DNA from: Pseudooctadecabacter jejudonensis
GTDB taxonomy: Bacteria > Pseudomonadota > Alphaproteobacteria > Rhodobacterales > Rhodobacteraceae
NCBI RefSeq assembly: GCF_900172275.1
Contig: NZ_FWFT01000005.1
Location: 62,001-126,000, forward strand
DNA length: 64,000 bases
Reading direction: 5' to 3'
This document shows positions 26,338 to 33,632 of the stretch, piece after piece. The notes under the pieces are model-generated. The model ran no database searches, had not been told where the DNA came from, and saw nothing but the letters and a program-made list of their open reading frames with translations. The position numbers and the translations under genes are program-made. Every line of letters begins with the position of its first letter. Positions within the stretch are counted from its first letter, which is position 1.

Positions 26338-26370
26338 AAAAGGCCCGCCCCATCAGGCGGGCCTTTTTTC
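26338..26370 (+). terminator. Intrinsic terminator after mscL
   Basis: Stem AGGCCCGCC / GGCGGGCCT with a six-base loop, followed by TTTTTC. Confidence 0.92.
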
Positions 26371-26709
26371 TGGGCTGCCAACGCAAGTTGCAGGACAAGA
26401 CGTCTAGCGGATCCTCCGGGACTCTCTGCGACAGCCTTCGCGCAGTCATGCTCATTGCCCCCCTGCCGGCTTGCATGGTGCCTGCATGACGGAGAGACAC
26501 CACCTCCGGCACCGCGTAAGGTGTCAATCCAATGCAAACTTCTGAGGTTTGATTTCCTCGGGGCAATCCATGCGCATTTTGGGTATCCTCAGTCCTGAGG
26601 GTCGTCATCTCGCGGTGCTTGCGGCGAATGACTCGCTATTTTTCGCGTGGTTGCGATAAAGGTGCGACAATCTTGCTTTGATTGACAAAAACACGGGAGG
26701 ATTTCCGAA
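26371..26709. other. 339-base gap without a recognisable gene
   Basis: Between the mscL terminator and the Lrp-family gene I find no frame with a credible start, ribosome site and composition. The last 80 bases become AT-rich (gattgacaaaaacacgggagg) and presumably carry the promoter and ribosome site of the regulator. A small noncoding RNA cannot be excluded. Confidence 0.5.
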
Positions 26710-27171
26710 ATGGGTGATCTTGATGACACAGATCGGCGTTTGCTGAAGGCCTTGCAAAGAGAGGGGCGCCTGTCGAACGCGGAATTGTCGGACAAGGTGA
26801 ACCTGTCCCCCTCCGCCTGTCACAGACGGGTCCAACGTCTTGAAAAAGAGGGGTTTATTGATGGCTATGTGGCCCTCGTGAACCCGCGCAAGGTAGAACG
26901 TAAAACGACGGTCTTTGTGGAAATCACCCTGCGGGCCCAAGCGGATGATGTGCTGGATGCGTTTGAAAAGTCTGTCGCGCGCATCCCCGATGTTCTGGAA
27001 TGCCACCTGATGGCGGGGGCCGCTGATTATTTGCTGAAAGTCGTGGCCGAGGACGCCGAAGATTTCGCACGCATTCACCGGCGTTATCTGGCCAGCCTGC
27101 CCGGCGTTCAGGGCATGCAATCCTCGTTTGCGCTGCGCACCGTGCGCCAGACAACGGCCCTGCCGGTTTAA
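26710..27171 (+). CDS. Lrp/AsnC-family transcriptional regulator
   Basis: The 153-residue protein has an N-terminal HTH (LDDTDRRLLKALQREGRLSNAELSDKVNLSPSACHRRVQRLEKEGFIDGY) and the C-terminal RAM ligand-binding domain (about 65-145, with VFVEITL and CHLMAGAADYLLKVV). GGGAGG is upstream of the ATG. These proteins sense amino acids as dimers of dimers. The two tiny membrane peptide genes lie directly downstream (66-base gap), so co-expression or autoregulation across the locus is possible. Confidence 0.95.
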   Translation: MGDLDDTDRRLLKALQREGRLSNAELSDKVNLSPSACHRRVQRLEKEGFIDGYVALVNPRKVERKTTVFVEITLRAQADDVLDAFEKSVARIPDVLECHLMAGAADYLLKVVAEDAEDFARIHRRYLASLPGVQGMQSSFALRTVRQTTALPV

Positions 27172-27237
27172 CGGTTGGGGAACTATCCCGCGTTTTCGGG
27201 TGTTTGTTCGGCAAGTTGATCCAAAAGGAGTATCATC

Positions 27238-27303
27238 ATGCGTGGAATTCTCAGCCTTATCGGCCTTGTTGTTGTCGTCATGGCCATCATCAATCTGGTG
27301 TAG
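27238..27303 (+). CDS. 21-residue hydrophobic membrane peptide 1
   Basis: ATG at 27238 with AAAAGGAG spaced 8 bases upstream; stop TAG at 27301-27303. The product starts MRGILSLIGLVVVV and consists of one membrane-spanning stretch with a single Arg at position 2. Its neighbour 2 bases downstream encodes a close paralogue, which argues strongly that both are translated. Too short for ordinary gene callers. No characterised family recognised; it resembles other single-helix stress or transporter-modulating miniproteins only in size. Confidence 0.65.
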   Translation: MRGILSLIGLVVVVMAIINLV

Positions 27304-27305
27304 AC

Positions 27306-27380
27306 ATGCGCAACATTCTTTATATCATCGGCCTGATCGTCGTGGTCGTCGCGATCCTGCGTTTGGCAGGCATCGCGTAA
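27306..27380 (+). CDS. 24-residue hydrophobic membrane peptide 2
   Basis: ATG at 27306 directly after the stop of peptide 1; stop TAA at 27378-27380. The product starts MRNILYIIGLIVVVVAIL and ends RLAGIA. It matches peptide 1 at most positions of the first 17 residues (M-R-x-I-L-x-x-I-G-L-x-V-V-V), a tandem duplication under apparent constraint. Tight spacing implies coupled translation. A bidirectional terminator follows at 27401. Confidence 0.65.
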   Translation: MRNILYIIGLIVVVVAILRLAGIA

Positions 27381-27400
27381 ACACTGACAAGACAATTACG

Positions 27401-27438
27401 AAAAAGCCCCCGCGCCAAATTGGTACGGGGGCTTTCTC
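27401..27438. terminator. Bidirectional terminator between membrane peptides and rpsU
   Basis: Stem AAGCCCCCG / CGGGGGCTT with a 14-base loop, A run upstream and TTTC downstream; serves both convergent units. Confidence 0.85.
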
Positions 27439-27462
27439 TATTCGAAACGTGTTCAAGGCTGC

Positions 27463-27669
27463 TTAGAGCATACCTTCACGCTGTGCTTTCTTCCGAGCCA
27501 GCTTGCGCTGACGGCGAATGGCCTCGGCCTTCTCGCGCGCCTTTTTCTCGGACGGCTTTTCGAAATGCTGCTTAAGCTTCATTTCACGAAAAACGCCCTC
27601 ACGCTGGAGCTTTTTCTTCAGGGCACGAAGCGCCTGATCGACGTTGTTGTCACGAACACTAACCTGCAT
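27463..27669 (-). CDS. rpsU: 30S ribosomal protein S21
   Basis: The 68-residue basic protein [43 protein letters not shown]... is a typical S21. Divergent from a COQ9-family gene, an arrangement so common in alphaproteobacteria that the partner family is described as rpsU-divergently transcribed protein. Confidence 0.97.
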   Translation of the reverse strand: MQVSVRDNNVDQALRALKKKLQREGVFREMKLKQHFEKPSEKKAREKAEAIRRQRKLARKKAQREGML

Positions 27670-27784
27670 GTGGTTTTCACCACCTTTCTAAGTTGGATTT
27701 GCAAGGAATTGCAGGAGTTGGCCGTATAGCAAAGGGGTCCTATGTTGTCTAGGGTGCCCCGAACGCTGCAAATGGGAGGCTGCT

Positions 27785-28477
27785 ATGACACCCCAAACCG
27801 ACCCTCGACAGATTGAATTGCTGGATGCCGTCTTGCCCCATGTGGCCTTTGACGGCTGGACAGAGGCCGCCTTTAAGGCCGGTGCAGACGACAGCGATAT
27901 GACGCTGGAGGCCGCGCGCGATGCCTGTCCACGGGGTGCCGTTGATCTGGCGGTGGCCTTTCACCGGCAGGGGGATGCGGCGATGGTTGCGGCGTTAAAG
28001 GATGCTGAACTGGCGGAGATGCGGTTCCGCGACAAGGTTGCCAATGCGATCTGGTTGCGGCTTGAGGTTGCCCAAGACAAGGAGGCGGTGCGTCGCGGAT
28101 CGGTGCTTTTCGCACTGCCGCACATGGCACCGGAAGGCTCCAAGCTGATTTGGGAAACGGCCGATGCGATCTGGACCGCGCTGGGCGACACGTCAGACGA
28201 TGTGAACTGGTACACGAAGCGCGCGACACTGTCGGCGGTTTATGGGTCTGTGGTTCTGTATTGGTTGGGGGACGACAGCCTTGATGGTCAGGCCACGCGC
28301 AGCTTCATCGACCGACGGATCGAGAATGTGATGCAGTTTGAGACCTTCAAATCAGCGATCAAGTCCAACCCGCTGACCAAGCCGTTTGCGTCTGTGCTTG
28401 GGCAGCTGACCTCTCGTATCAAGGCACCGGGGGAGGCCCCGACGGACGTGCCCGGGCGGTGGTCCCGCGGGGGCTGA
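27785..28477 (+). CDS. COQ9 family protein (rpsU-divergent)
   Basis: The 230-residue protein matches the COQ9/rpsU-divergent family: an N-terminal helical TetR-like HTH region (DAVLPHVAFDGWTEAAFKAG) and the C-terminal lipid-binding domain with WYTKRATLSAVYGSVVLYWLGDDS and FIDRRIENVMQFE. COQ9 delivers ubiquinone intermediates to the Coq7 hydroxylase in eukaryotes; the bacterial role is presumably also in ubiquinone synthesis. Its position opposite rpsU supports the call. Confidence 0.93.
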   Translation: MTPQTDPRQIELLDAVLPHVAFDGWTEAAFKAGADDSDMTLEAARDACPRGAVDLAVAFHRQGDAAMVAALKDAELAEMRFRDKVANAIWLRLEVAQDKEAVRRGSVLFALPHMAPEGSKLIWETADAIWTALGDTSDDVNWYTKRATLSAVYGSVVLYWLGDDSLDGQATRSFIDRRIENVMQFETFKSAIKSNPLTKPFASVLGQLTSRIKAPGEAPTDVPGRWSRGG

Positions 28478-28525
28478 GCGGCCCCGCCGACTGATGATGC
28501 AAAGCGAAAGACAAGAGGGTGACAG

Positions 28526-29509
28526 ATGTCCGATACCATGCGCGCCATTGAAATTACGAAACCCGGCGGCCCGGAGGTTTTGGCCGAAACCGTGCGGCCT
28601 TTGCCCGTTGCTGGACATGGGCAGGTGGTTTTGAAAATTGCCTATGCTGGGGTGAATCGCCCTGATGCCCTACAGCGCGCGGGCAGTTATGCCCCGCCCA
28701 AGGGGGCAAGCCATCTTCCTGGGCTTGAGGCCTCGGGCGAGGTTGTTGACGTCGGGACAGGGGTCACCGATCTGGCCCTTGGCGATCACGTCTGTGCGCT
28801 TTTGCCCGGCGGTGGGTATGCAGAATACGCAGCGACCCCTGCCGCGCATTGTTTGCCCGTCCCGGACGGGTTGACCCTGAAACAGGCCGCCTGCCTGCCC
28901 GAGACGTTTTTCACCGTCTGGTCCAACGTCTTCATGCGTGGCGGCTTAAAGGCGGGGGAGCGGTTCTTGGTCCATGGTGGATCGTCTGGCATCGGCACAA
29001 CGGCCATTCAACTGGCCGATGTGATGGGCGCACGGGTGTTCACGACCGCAGGTTCGGATGACAAATGCGCGGTGTGCCGTGATCTGGGTGCAGAGGTTGC
29101 CGTGAATTACCGCGCGGACGATTTCGTCGAGATGATGAAACAGGCGGGCGGCGCGAACCTGATCCTCGATATGGTGGGCGGGGATTATCTGCCCCGCAAC
29201 GTCCGCGCTTTGGCCGACGATGGACGCCTTGTGCAGATCGCTTTTTTGCAGGGACCCAAGGTTGAGTTGAATTTTGCGCAGGTGATGATGCGGCGGTTGA
29301 CGATTACCGGTTCAACCCTGCGGCCGCAAAACGATCAGGCCAAGGCAGACATCGCATCGCAACTGCGCGACCACGTTTGGCCCTTGATTGCGGCGGGGCG
29401 CATTGCCCCCGTGATGGACCTTGAATTTGACTTGACCGAGGCCGCTGCCGCCCACGCGCGAATGGAAAGCAGTCAACACATTGGCAAAATCGTTTTGAAG
29501 GTCGCCTAG
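28526..29509 (+). CDS. NAD(P)H quinone oxidoreductase, PIG3 family
   Basis: A 327-residue zinc-free medium-chain dehydrogenase/reductase. It has the GroES-like N-terminal domain (AIEITKPGGPEVLAETVRPLP), PGLEASGEVVDVG, the FFTVWSNVF helix, and the NADPH-binding VHGGSSGIGTTAIQLAD (near 150). The lack of structural zinc cysteines and the start MSDTMRAIEITKPGGPE match the PIG3/QOR branch. GAGGGTGACAG precedes the ATG. The substrate is probably a quinone or enal. Confidence 0.92.
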   Translation: MSDTMRAIEITKPGGPEVLAETVRPLPVAGHGQVVLKIAYAGVNRPDALQRAGSYAPPKGASHLPGLEASGEVVDVGTGVTDLALGDHVCALLPGGGYAEYAATPAAHCLPVPDGLTLKQAACLPETFFTVWSNVFMRGGLKAGERFLVHGGSSGIGTTAIQLADVMGARVFTTAGSDDKCAVCRDLGAEVAVNYRADDFVEMMKQAGGANLILDMVGGDYLPRNVRALADDGRLVQIAFLQGPKVELNFAQVMMRRLTITGSTLRPQNDQAKADIASQLRDHVWPLIAAGRIAPVMDLEFDLTEAAAAHARMESSQHIGKIVLKVA

Positions 29510-30153
29510 CGTAGGATGTCCATCTCAAGCAGTTGGTTTGTTGCATTGTCGATCAGCAAGCGGACCTCGGGCGTGGCGCGATAGATGGTGCTGTCACCAA
29601 CCGAGTCTACAAATTTGAACTGCTGGACGTCGACAGGATCAACAAAGACGCCCTGATTTGAATAAGAGGGGGCCTCAACCACGATGGCCTCACCGGTGCC
29701 GCCGATCTGCGGGAAGCCGATGGTGGGGTCATAGCCATCCAAGAACGCCTGGAGGGCGGCAATGTCTTCGGGCACGACATTTTGCCAGTTCGTCGGATTG
29801 TTGCCATTCGGCAGCGCCGGATTGTCGTCGTCCCCGTTGAAGGCATCGAGTTGCGCAAGCAAACCGGATGCATCGTCTGAGCCAAGATCAAGGGGCGCGA
29901 CATGACAGAGCGTTCCGACCTCCGCATTGCCCAGATGTTGGACAAAATAGGGCTGACCATTGAGTTGAGACGCGACCTGATCGCACGTCCGACGCGCCTG
30001 CGTTGCAGCCGCACGCAGCGGGCGCTGTCGTAGGTCATCAATGCAGTCTTGTGTGTAAAGGCCCGCCTCGGTCGGCTGACACAGCTCTGTGGGTTGTGCT
30101 GGAACCATCATGGGAACCATGACGAGTAAAAAGGCGACCGGTTCGATCCTCAT
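29506..30153 (-). CDS. Secreted protein of unknown function
   Basis: The 215-residue protein begins with a Sec-type signal (MRIEPVAFLLVMVPMMVPAQP, cleavage around 19). Mature cysteines at LCQPTE, DCIDD, TCDQV and LCHVA could make two disulfides. It overlaps the upstream membrane protein gene by 4 bases, indicating an operon and possibly a complex in the envelope. No family recognised. Confidence 0.72.
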   Translation of the reverse strand: MRIEPVAFLLVMVPMMVPAQPTELCQPTEAGLYTQDCIDDLRQRPLRAAATQARRTCDQVASQLNGQPYFVQHLGNAEVGTLCHVAPLDLGSDDASGLLAQLDAFNGDDDNPALPNGNNPTNWQNVVPEDIAALQAFLDGYDPTIGFPQIGGTGEAIVVEAPSYSNQGVFVDPVDVQQFKFVDSVGDSTIYRATPEVRLLIDNATNQLLEMDILR

Positions 30154-30866
30154 TCCTCTTCCCCCGTTGCGACGGGTTCAAAGGCGGGCGGCTGGGGTGT
30201 CGCCCGGTCAGGCGTGGTCGGGGGGGACACAGCGTCTTCCGTTTCGACATCGGCACGACATATCTCATAGGTCCCGCCCTCTTCCGTCAGGCACCATGCG
30301 GTAGCACCGGGGGGGACGACCTCAATAGATTTGATCGGGATGGCGAGGGCCTGTGTGATGCCCATGACAAGGACGCCACCCAGCATGAACAAGACCCCGG
30401 GCGAGTATGAGGAAAACGCAAACTGGCTTTCTTTCAACGTCTTGGCCGCATCTTCGCCGTCCGACAAAGCGGACAGGGCGTTGGGGCCGCCACCCATGCT
30501 GCCGGAAATGGTTGTCAGCGATGTCACCTGCCGCAAGATGAACAATCCACCCATGGTGCACAGGGCCAGCCCGACAACGAAGGAAAACCCGGTGATGAAC
30601 GTGCGCATCACCAGCGCCAGCGCCACGCGACGTTCGCGGTAGATCAAGGTGTCAACGTAATATTCGCCCAAGTCTTCTGATCGGTTCAGGTGGGGAAAAT
30701 CAATCAGACCGGTTTGACCCAGCACAAGGCCAAACAAGACCAGAACCCCCATCGCCCCGCCGCCAACCCAGGCAAGGATGCGGATGTCGCCGTCTTTCAC
30801 CAATGTATTGGTGGCATACGGTGGGGCCTTTGGGGGCATTTCGTCTGGTGTGTTGTCGTCTGCCAT
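30150..30866 (-). CDS. Multi-pass membrane protein of unknown function
   Basis: A 238-residue protein with three strong hydrophobic segments (about 30-50 WVGGGAMGVLVLFGLVLG, 90-112 FITGFSFVVGLALCTMGGLFIL and 160-182 GVLFMLGGVLVMGITQALAIPI), a polar 40-residue N-terminus and an acidic Pro/Thr-rich C-terminal tail with two cysteines. ATG at 30864-30866 has AAGGA upstream. It precedes and overlaps the secreted-protein gene. Function unknown. Confidence 0.75.
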   Translation of the reverse strand: MADDNTPDEMPPKAPPYATNTLVKDGDIRILAWVGGGAMGVLVLFGLVLGQTGLIDFPHLNRSEDLGEYYVDTLIYRERRVALALVMRTFITGFSFVVGLALCTMGGLFILRQVTSLTTISGSMGGGPNALSALSDGEDAAKTLKESQFAFSSYSPGVLFMLGGVLVMGITQALAIPIKSIEVVPPGATAWCLTEEGGTYEICRADVETEDAVSPPTTPDRATPQPPAFEPVATGEEE

Positions 30867-30933
30867 GGTCAATTCCTTGTTGAATTGACCTTACGTTAAC
30901 TTTCAATCAACGATCTGGCGAGTCTTCAAAACC

Positions 30934-31569
30934 TTACCTCACCGGATCAAACAGCGCGTCGTCCAAACTGCAATCGCGGATGACGTCGGATCCGCAATGT
31001 CGCAGTTCCAAATCGCGGGTCAGGCAGATGCGGGCCTCCTGGATGCGGCCGGACCGGCAGGTGATGGTGATTTCGTCTGCATCCAGCCCATCGTTGTCGC
31101 GCATGAATGCCTCTTCGATCAGGGACGCGGGCAAGGTCACGGGATCGGTCAGGCGGCGGAAGACCTCTGGCCGTGTGATCCGGCTGTAGGCCTCACGTGA
31201 GAGGTCATAGAAATCATCGGGGCTGAGGCCAGAACACGACCCGTGTTTGTTCCACTGATGCCATGCTGAACCGGAGGACCCATAAAGATCTGCCTGGGCC
31301 GCCGTGTCACTGCGCGAGGGGTTGCGAAAGCTGTGCCTGCAATCGGATGGCCAACCACGTTCATATTGTGGCCAAAGCCCATGCAGCACCCACCCGAAAT
31401 CTGCATCCGCATCGCATTGCGGTGAACCCCGATCATCGCCTTCGAGGGCGCACCAGGTGGGTGACCATGACAGCGCCAGGACGTAGTAGTCGAAGTCCCC
31501 CGCCCTGTCTTGGGCGTGGGATGTGGCGGGCAGGGCAAGGGTGATCAGAAGGGCAATAAGGCTGCGCAT
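30934..31569 (-). CDS. Secreted ribonuclease T2 family protein
   Basis: An extracytoplasmic endoribonuclease that cleaves RNA through 2,3-cyclic phosphates. The 211-residue protein has a signal peptide (1-19, cleavage after SHA), the CAS I motif GWVLHGLWPQ (catalytic His63) and CAS II WHQWNKHGSC (103-112, His104/Lys108/His109), plus the SWSP motif near the N-terminus and about eight cysteines for disulfides. I prefer ATG 31569 over 31584 because it starts directly at the signal peptide. It could scavenge phosphate and nucleosides from environmental RNA. Confidence 0.93.
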   Translation of the reverse strand: MRSLIALLITLALPATSHAQDRAGDFDYYVLALSWSPTWCALEGDDRGSPQCDADADFGWVLHGLWPQYERGWPSDCRHSFRNPSRSDTAAQADLYGSSGSAWHQWNKHGSCSGLSPDDFYDLSREAYSRITRPEVFRRLTDPVTLPASLIEEAFMRDNDGLDADEITITCRSGRIQEARICLTRDLELRHCGSDVIRDCSLDDALFDPVR

Positions 31570-31699
31570 TTGGGGTCTTTCCATGTGGCGTTGGCCCGAC
31601 TATATACGTCTCAAGTTCCCCGACAACGTGAACCCGGCCTGAAACGGTCTGCCCATTTAAGGGTGTAGGGAAGGCGTGTCTATTGATAGGAGAAAGCAG

Positions 31700-32446
31700 A
31701 TGGCTCAGAACCTGCCCATCATGGCCAAAGCAACCGCAGTCTGGCTGTGTGACAACACGACGATCACCTTCAAACAGGTCGCAGATTTTTGCGGGCTGCA
31801 CGAATTGGAAGTGCAAGGCATCGCGGATGGTGACGTGGCAACCGGCGTCAAAGGGTTTGACCCGATCGCCAACAAGCAGCTGACCCAGGAAGAGATCGAC
31901 AAAGCTGAGGCTGATCCGTCCCACAAGCTGAAATTGCTGTACAACCCCGCCTCGGCTGGCGAGGAAAAACGTCGCGGCCCGCGCTACACGCCCCTCTCCA
32001 AGCGCCAGGACCGGCCTGCGTCGATCTATTGGCTGGTGAAGTTCCACCCAGAGCTGAGCGATGGTCAGATCTCCAAGCTGGTGGGCACGACGAAGCCTAC
32101 CATTCAGGCGATCCGTGAACGCACCCATTGGAACATCAACAACATCGAACCGATTGACCCTGTGGCGCTGGGCCTGTGCAAACAATCCGAGTTGGATGCG
32201 GCTGTACAAAAGGCCAACGCCAAGAAGGCCAAAGAGGGCGGCGTAATGTCTGATGATGAACGGCGTAAGCTGGTGTCGACGGAACAGAGCCTCGGTATGG
32301 ATGCAGAGCCCAAGATCCCTGCTGGCATGGCGGGTCTTGAGACGTTTACGCTGTCCGACGCACCAGAGCCGGAAGAGGACACATCGGTGCCAGACGCCGA
32401 TACGTTCTTTAACTTGCCCGATGATGACGGTGACGACGAAGATTGA
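31700..32446 (+). CDS. trcR: Cell-cycle regulator TrcR (DUF1013)
   Basis: A 248-residue DUF1013 protein: MAQNLPIMAKATAVWLCDNTTITFKQVADFCGLHELEVQGIADGD..., with RRGPRYTPLSKRQDRPASIYWLVKFHPELSDGQISKLVGTTKPTIQAIRERTHWN as the conserved core, which looks like a sigma-like HTH. The C-terminal 60 residues are acidic. In Caulobacter and rhizobia TrcR binds RNA polymerase and affects cell-cycle transcription. The family is largely restricted to alphaproteobacteria. AGGAG precedes ATG 31700; a terminator follows. Confidence 0.93.
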   Translation: MAQNLPIMAKATAVWLCDNTTITFKQVADFCGLHELEVQGIADGDVATGVKGFDPIANKQLTQEEIDKAEADPSHKLKLLYNPASAGEEKRRGPRYTPLSKRQDRPASIYWLVKFHPELSDGQISKLVGTTKPTIQAIRERTHWNINNIEPIDPVALGLCKQSELDAAVQKANAKKAKEGGVMSDDERRKLVSTEQSLGMDAEPKIPAGMAGLETFTLSDAPEPEEDTSVPDADTFFNLPDDDGDDED

Positions 32447-32469
32447 TCTTCGCAAGTGGTGTGAAATTG

Positions 32470-32510
32470 AAAAACCGCCCCGGCCTTTGGCCCGGGCGGT
32501 TTTGCTTTTC
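32470..32510 (+). terminator. Intrinsic terminator after trcR
   Basis: Stem ACCGCCC(C)GG / CC(C)GGGCGGT around a CTTTGG loop (32474-32500), followed by TTTTGCTTTTC. Confidence 0.9.
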
Positions 32511-32580
32511 TGTTTGATTTGATGGGCGCGAGGGACAGCCGGTTTACTGGCATCGGTTATCGATAGGCGCGCTGGATGGG

Positions 32581-32618
32581 TGCCTCCGGCGGAGGTATTT
32601 TTGACCCAAAGAAACGGG
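32581..32618 (+). repeat. Intergenic gene-end element, copy C
   Basis: tgcctccggcggaggtatttttgacccaaagaaacggg: the gcctccggcgg palindrome followed by tatttttga and an A-rich end, the same design as copies A and B, but without the 22-base palindrome. Sits just past the recR stop. Confidence 0.65.
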
Positions 32619-32620
32619 TG

Positions 32621-33214
32621 TTACACAGATTTTCGGGCGTTGAGGGCTGCTGTGATGGTGCCATCATCGAGATAATCGAGTTCGCCGCCCACAGGCACGC
32701 CTTGTGCGAGCGACGTCACCTGCACGCCTTGCAGTTCGTCGGCAATGTAGTGCGCTGTGGTCTGGCCGTCGATTGTGGCGCCGAGGGCAAGGATGACCTC
32801 GGTCACACCTTCGGTGGTCACGCGGTCGCGCAGTTTGGGGATGCGCAATTCATCAGGGCCGATGTCGTCGAGGGCTGACAGAGTGCCGCCAAGCACGTGA
32901 TAGCGACCCTTGAAGACGCCGGCCCGCTCCATCGCCCAAAGGTCGGCCACGTCTTCGACAACGCAGATTTGTCCGATGCTGCGTTTTTCGCTGGCGCAGA
33001 TATCGCAGATGTCAGAGGTTCCGATGTTGCCGCAGTTGAGACATTCACGGGCGGTTGCGCCCACTGTCGTCATGGCATCGGCCAAAGGGGAGAGGAGTTG
33101 GCCGCGTTTCTTGATCAGATGCAGCACAGCCCGACGCGCCGATCTGGGGCCGAGGCCGGGCAGGCGGGCCATCAGGTCAATCAGCGCGTCGATGTCTTTT
33201 GGGGCCTGGCTCAC
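32621..33214 (-). CDS. recR: Recombination mediator RecR
   Basis: Works with RecF and RecO to load RecA on gapped DNA. The 197-residue protein has an HhH region ([17 protein letters not shown]), the Cys4 zinc finger [16 protein letters not shown] (58-73), a Toprim domain starting [17 protein letters not shown], and the Walker-B-like [16 protein letters not shown]. Start is GTG at 33214. Downstream of ebfC (7-base gap) and dnaX, the canonical dnaX-ebfC-recR order. Confidence 0.97.
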   Translation of the reverse strand: MSQAPKDIDALIDLMARLPGLGPRSARRAVLHLIKKRGQLLSPLADAMTTVGATARECLNCGNIGTSDICDICASEKRSIGQICVVEDVADLWAMERAGVFKGRYHVLGGTLSALDDIGPDELRIPKLRDRVTTEGVTEVILALGATIDGQTTAHYIADELQGVQVTSLAQGVPVGGELDYLDDGTITAALNARKSV

Positions 33215-33221
33215 GCGGGGG

Positions 33222-33566
33222 TTAGAACGGCAGTTTCATATCTGCCGGAAGCCCGAGGCCTTCGGTCAGCTTTGCCATTTCTTCCTGCGCTTTTTCGGAG
33301 GCTTTGGATTGGGCGTCTTTGATGGCGGCCAGGATCAGGTCTTCGACCACTTCTTTGTCGTCGCCGTTGAAGATGGACGGGTCGATGTCGAGGGCTTTGA
33401 GTTCGCCTTTGGCAGTTGCGGTCGCCTTCACGAGGCCCGCGCCGCTTTCGCCGGTGACCATCATCGTGTGAAGCTCTTCTTGCAGGGCGGCCATATCGGT
33501 TTGCATCTGCTGAGCCTTTTTCATCATGCCGGCCATATCGCCAAGGCCACCTAGTCCTTTGAACAT
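33222..33566 (-). CDS. ebfC: YbaB/EbfC nucleoid-associated protein
   Basis: A 114-residue YbaB/EbfC family protein ([32 protein letters not shown]...), a dimeric DNA-binding protein with a tweezer-like fold. It lies between dnaX and recR, the standard location. Length and start are normal. Confidence 0.95.
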   Translation of the reverse strand: MFKGLGGLGDMAGMMKKAQQMQTDMAALQEELHTMMVTGESGAGLVKATATAKGELKALDIDPSIFNGDDKEVVEDLILAAIKDAQSKASEKAQEEMAKLTEGLGLPADMKLPF

Positions 33567-33632
33567 CTTGTCTGTCTCCTGAATATCGTTGTGCTTTAGA
33601 TAGGCGGCGCAGTGCGGAGCCGCAAGCGGCGG

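Noticed and set aside
26216-26608. Minus-strand frame of 130 codons over the mscL end and gap
   Set aside because: Runs through the mscL terminator, lacks a ribosome site and looks like an antisense shadow.
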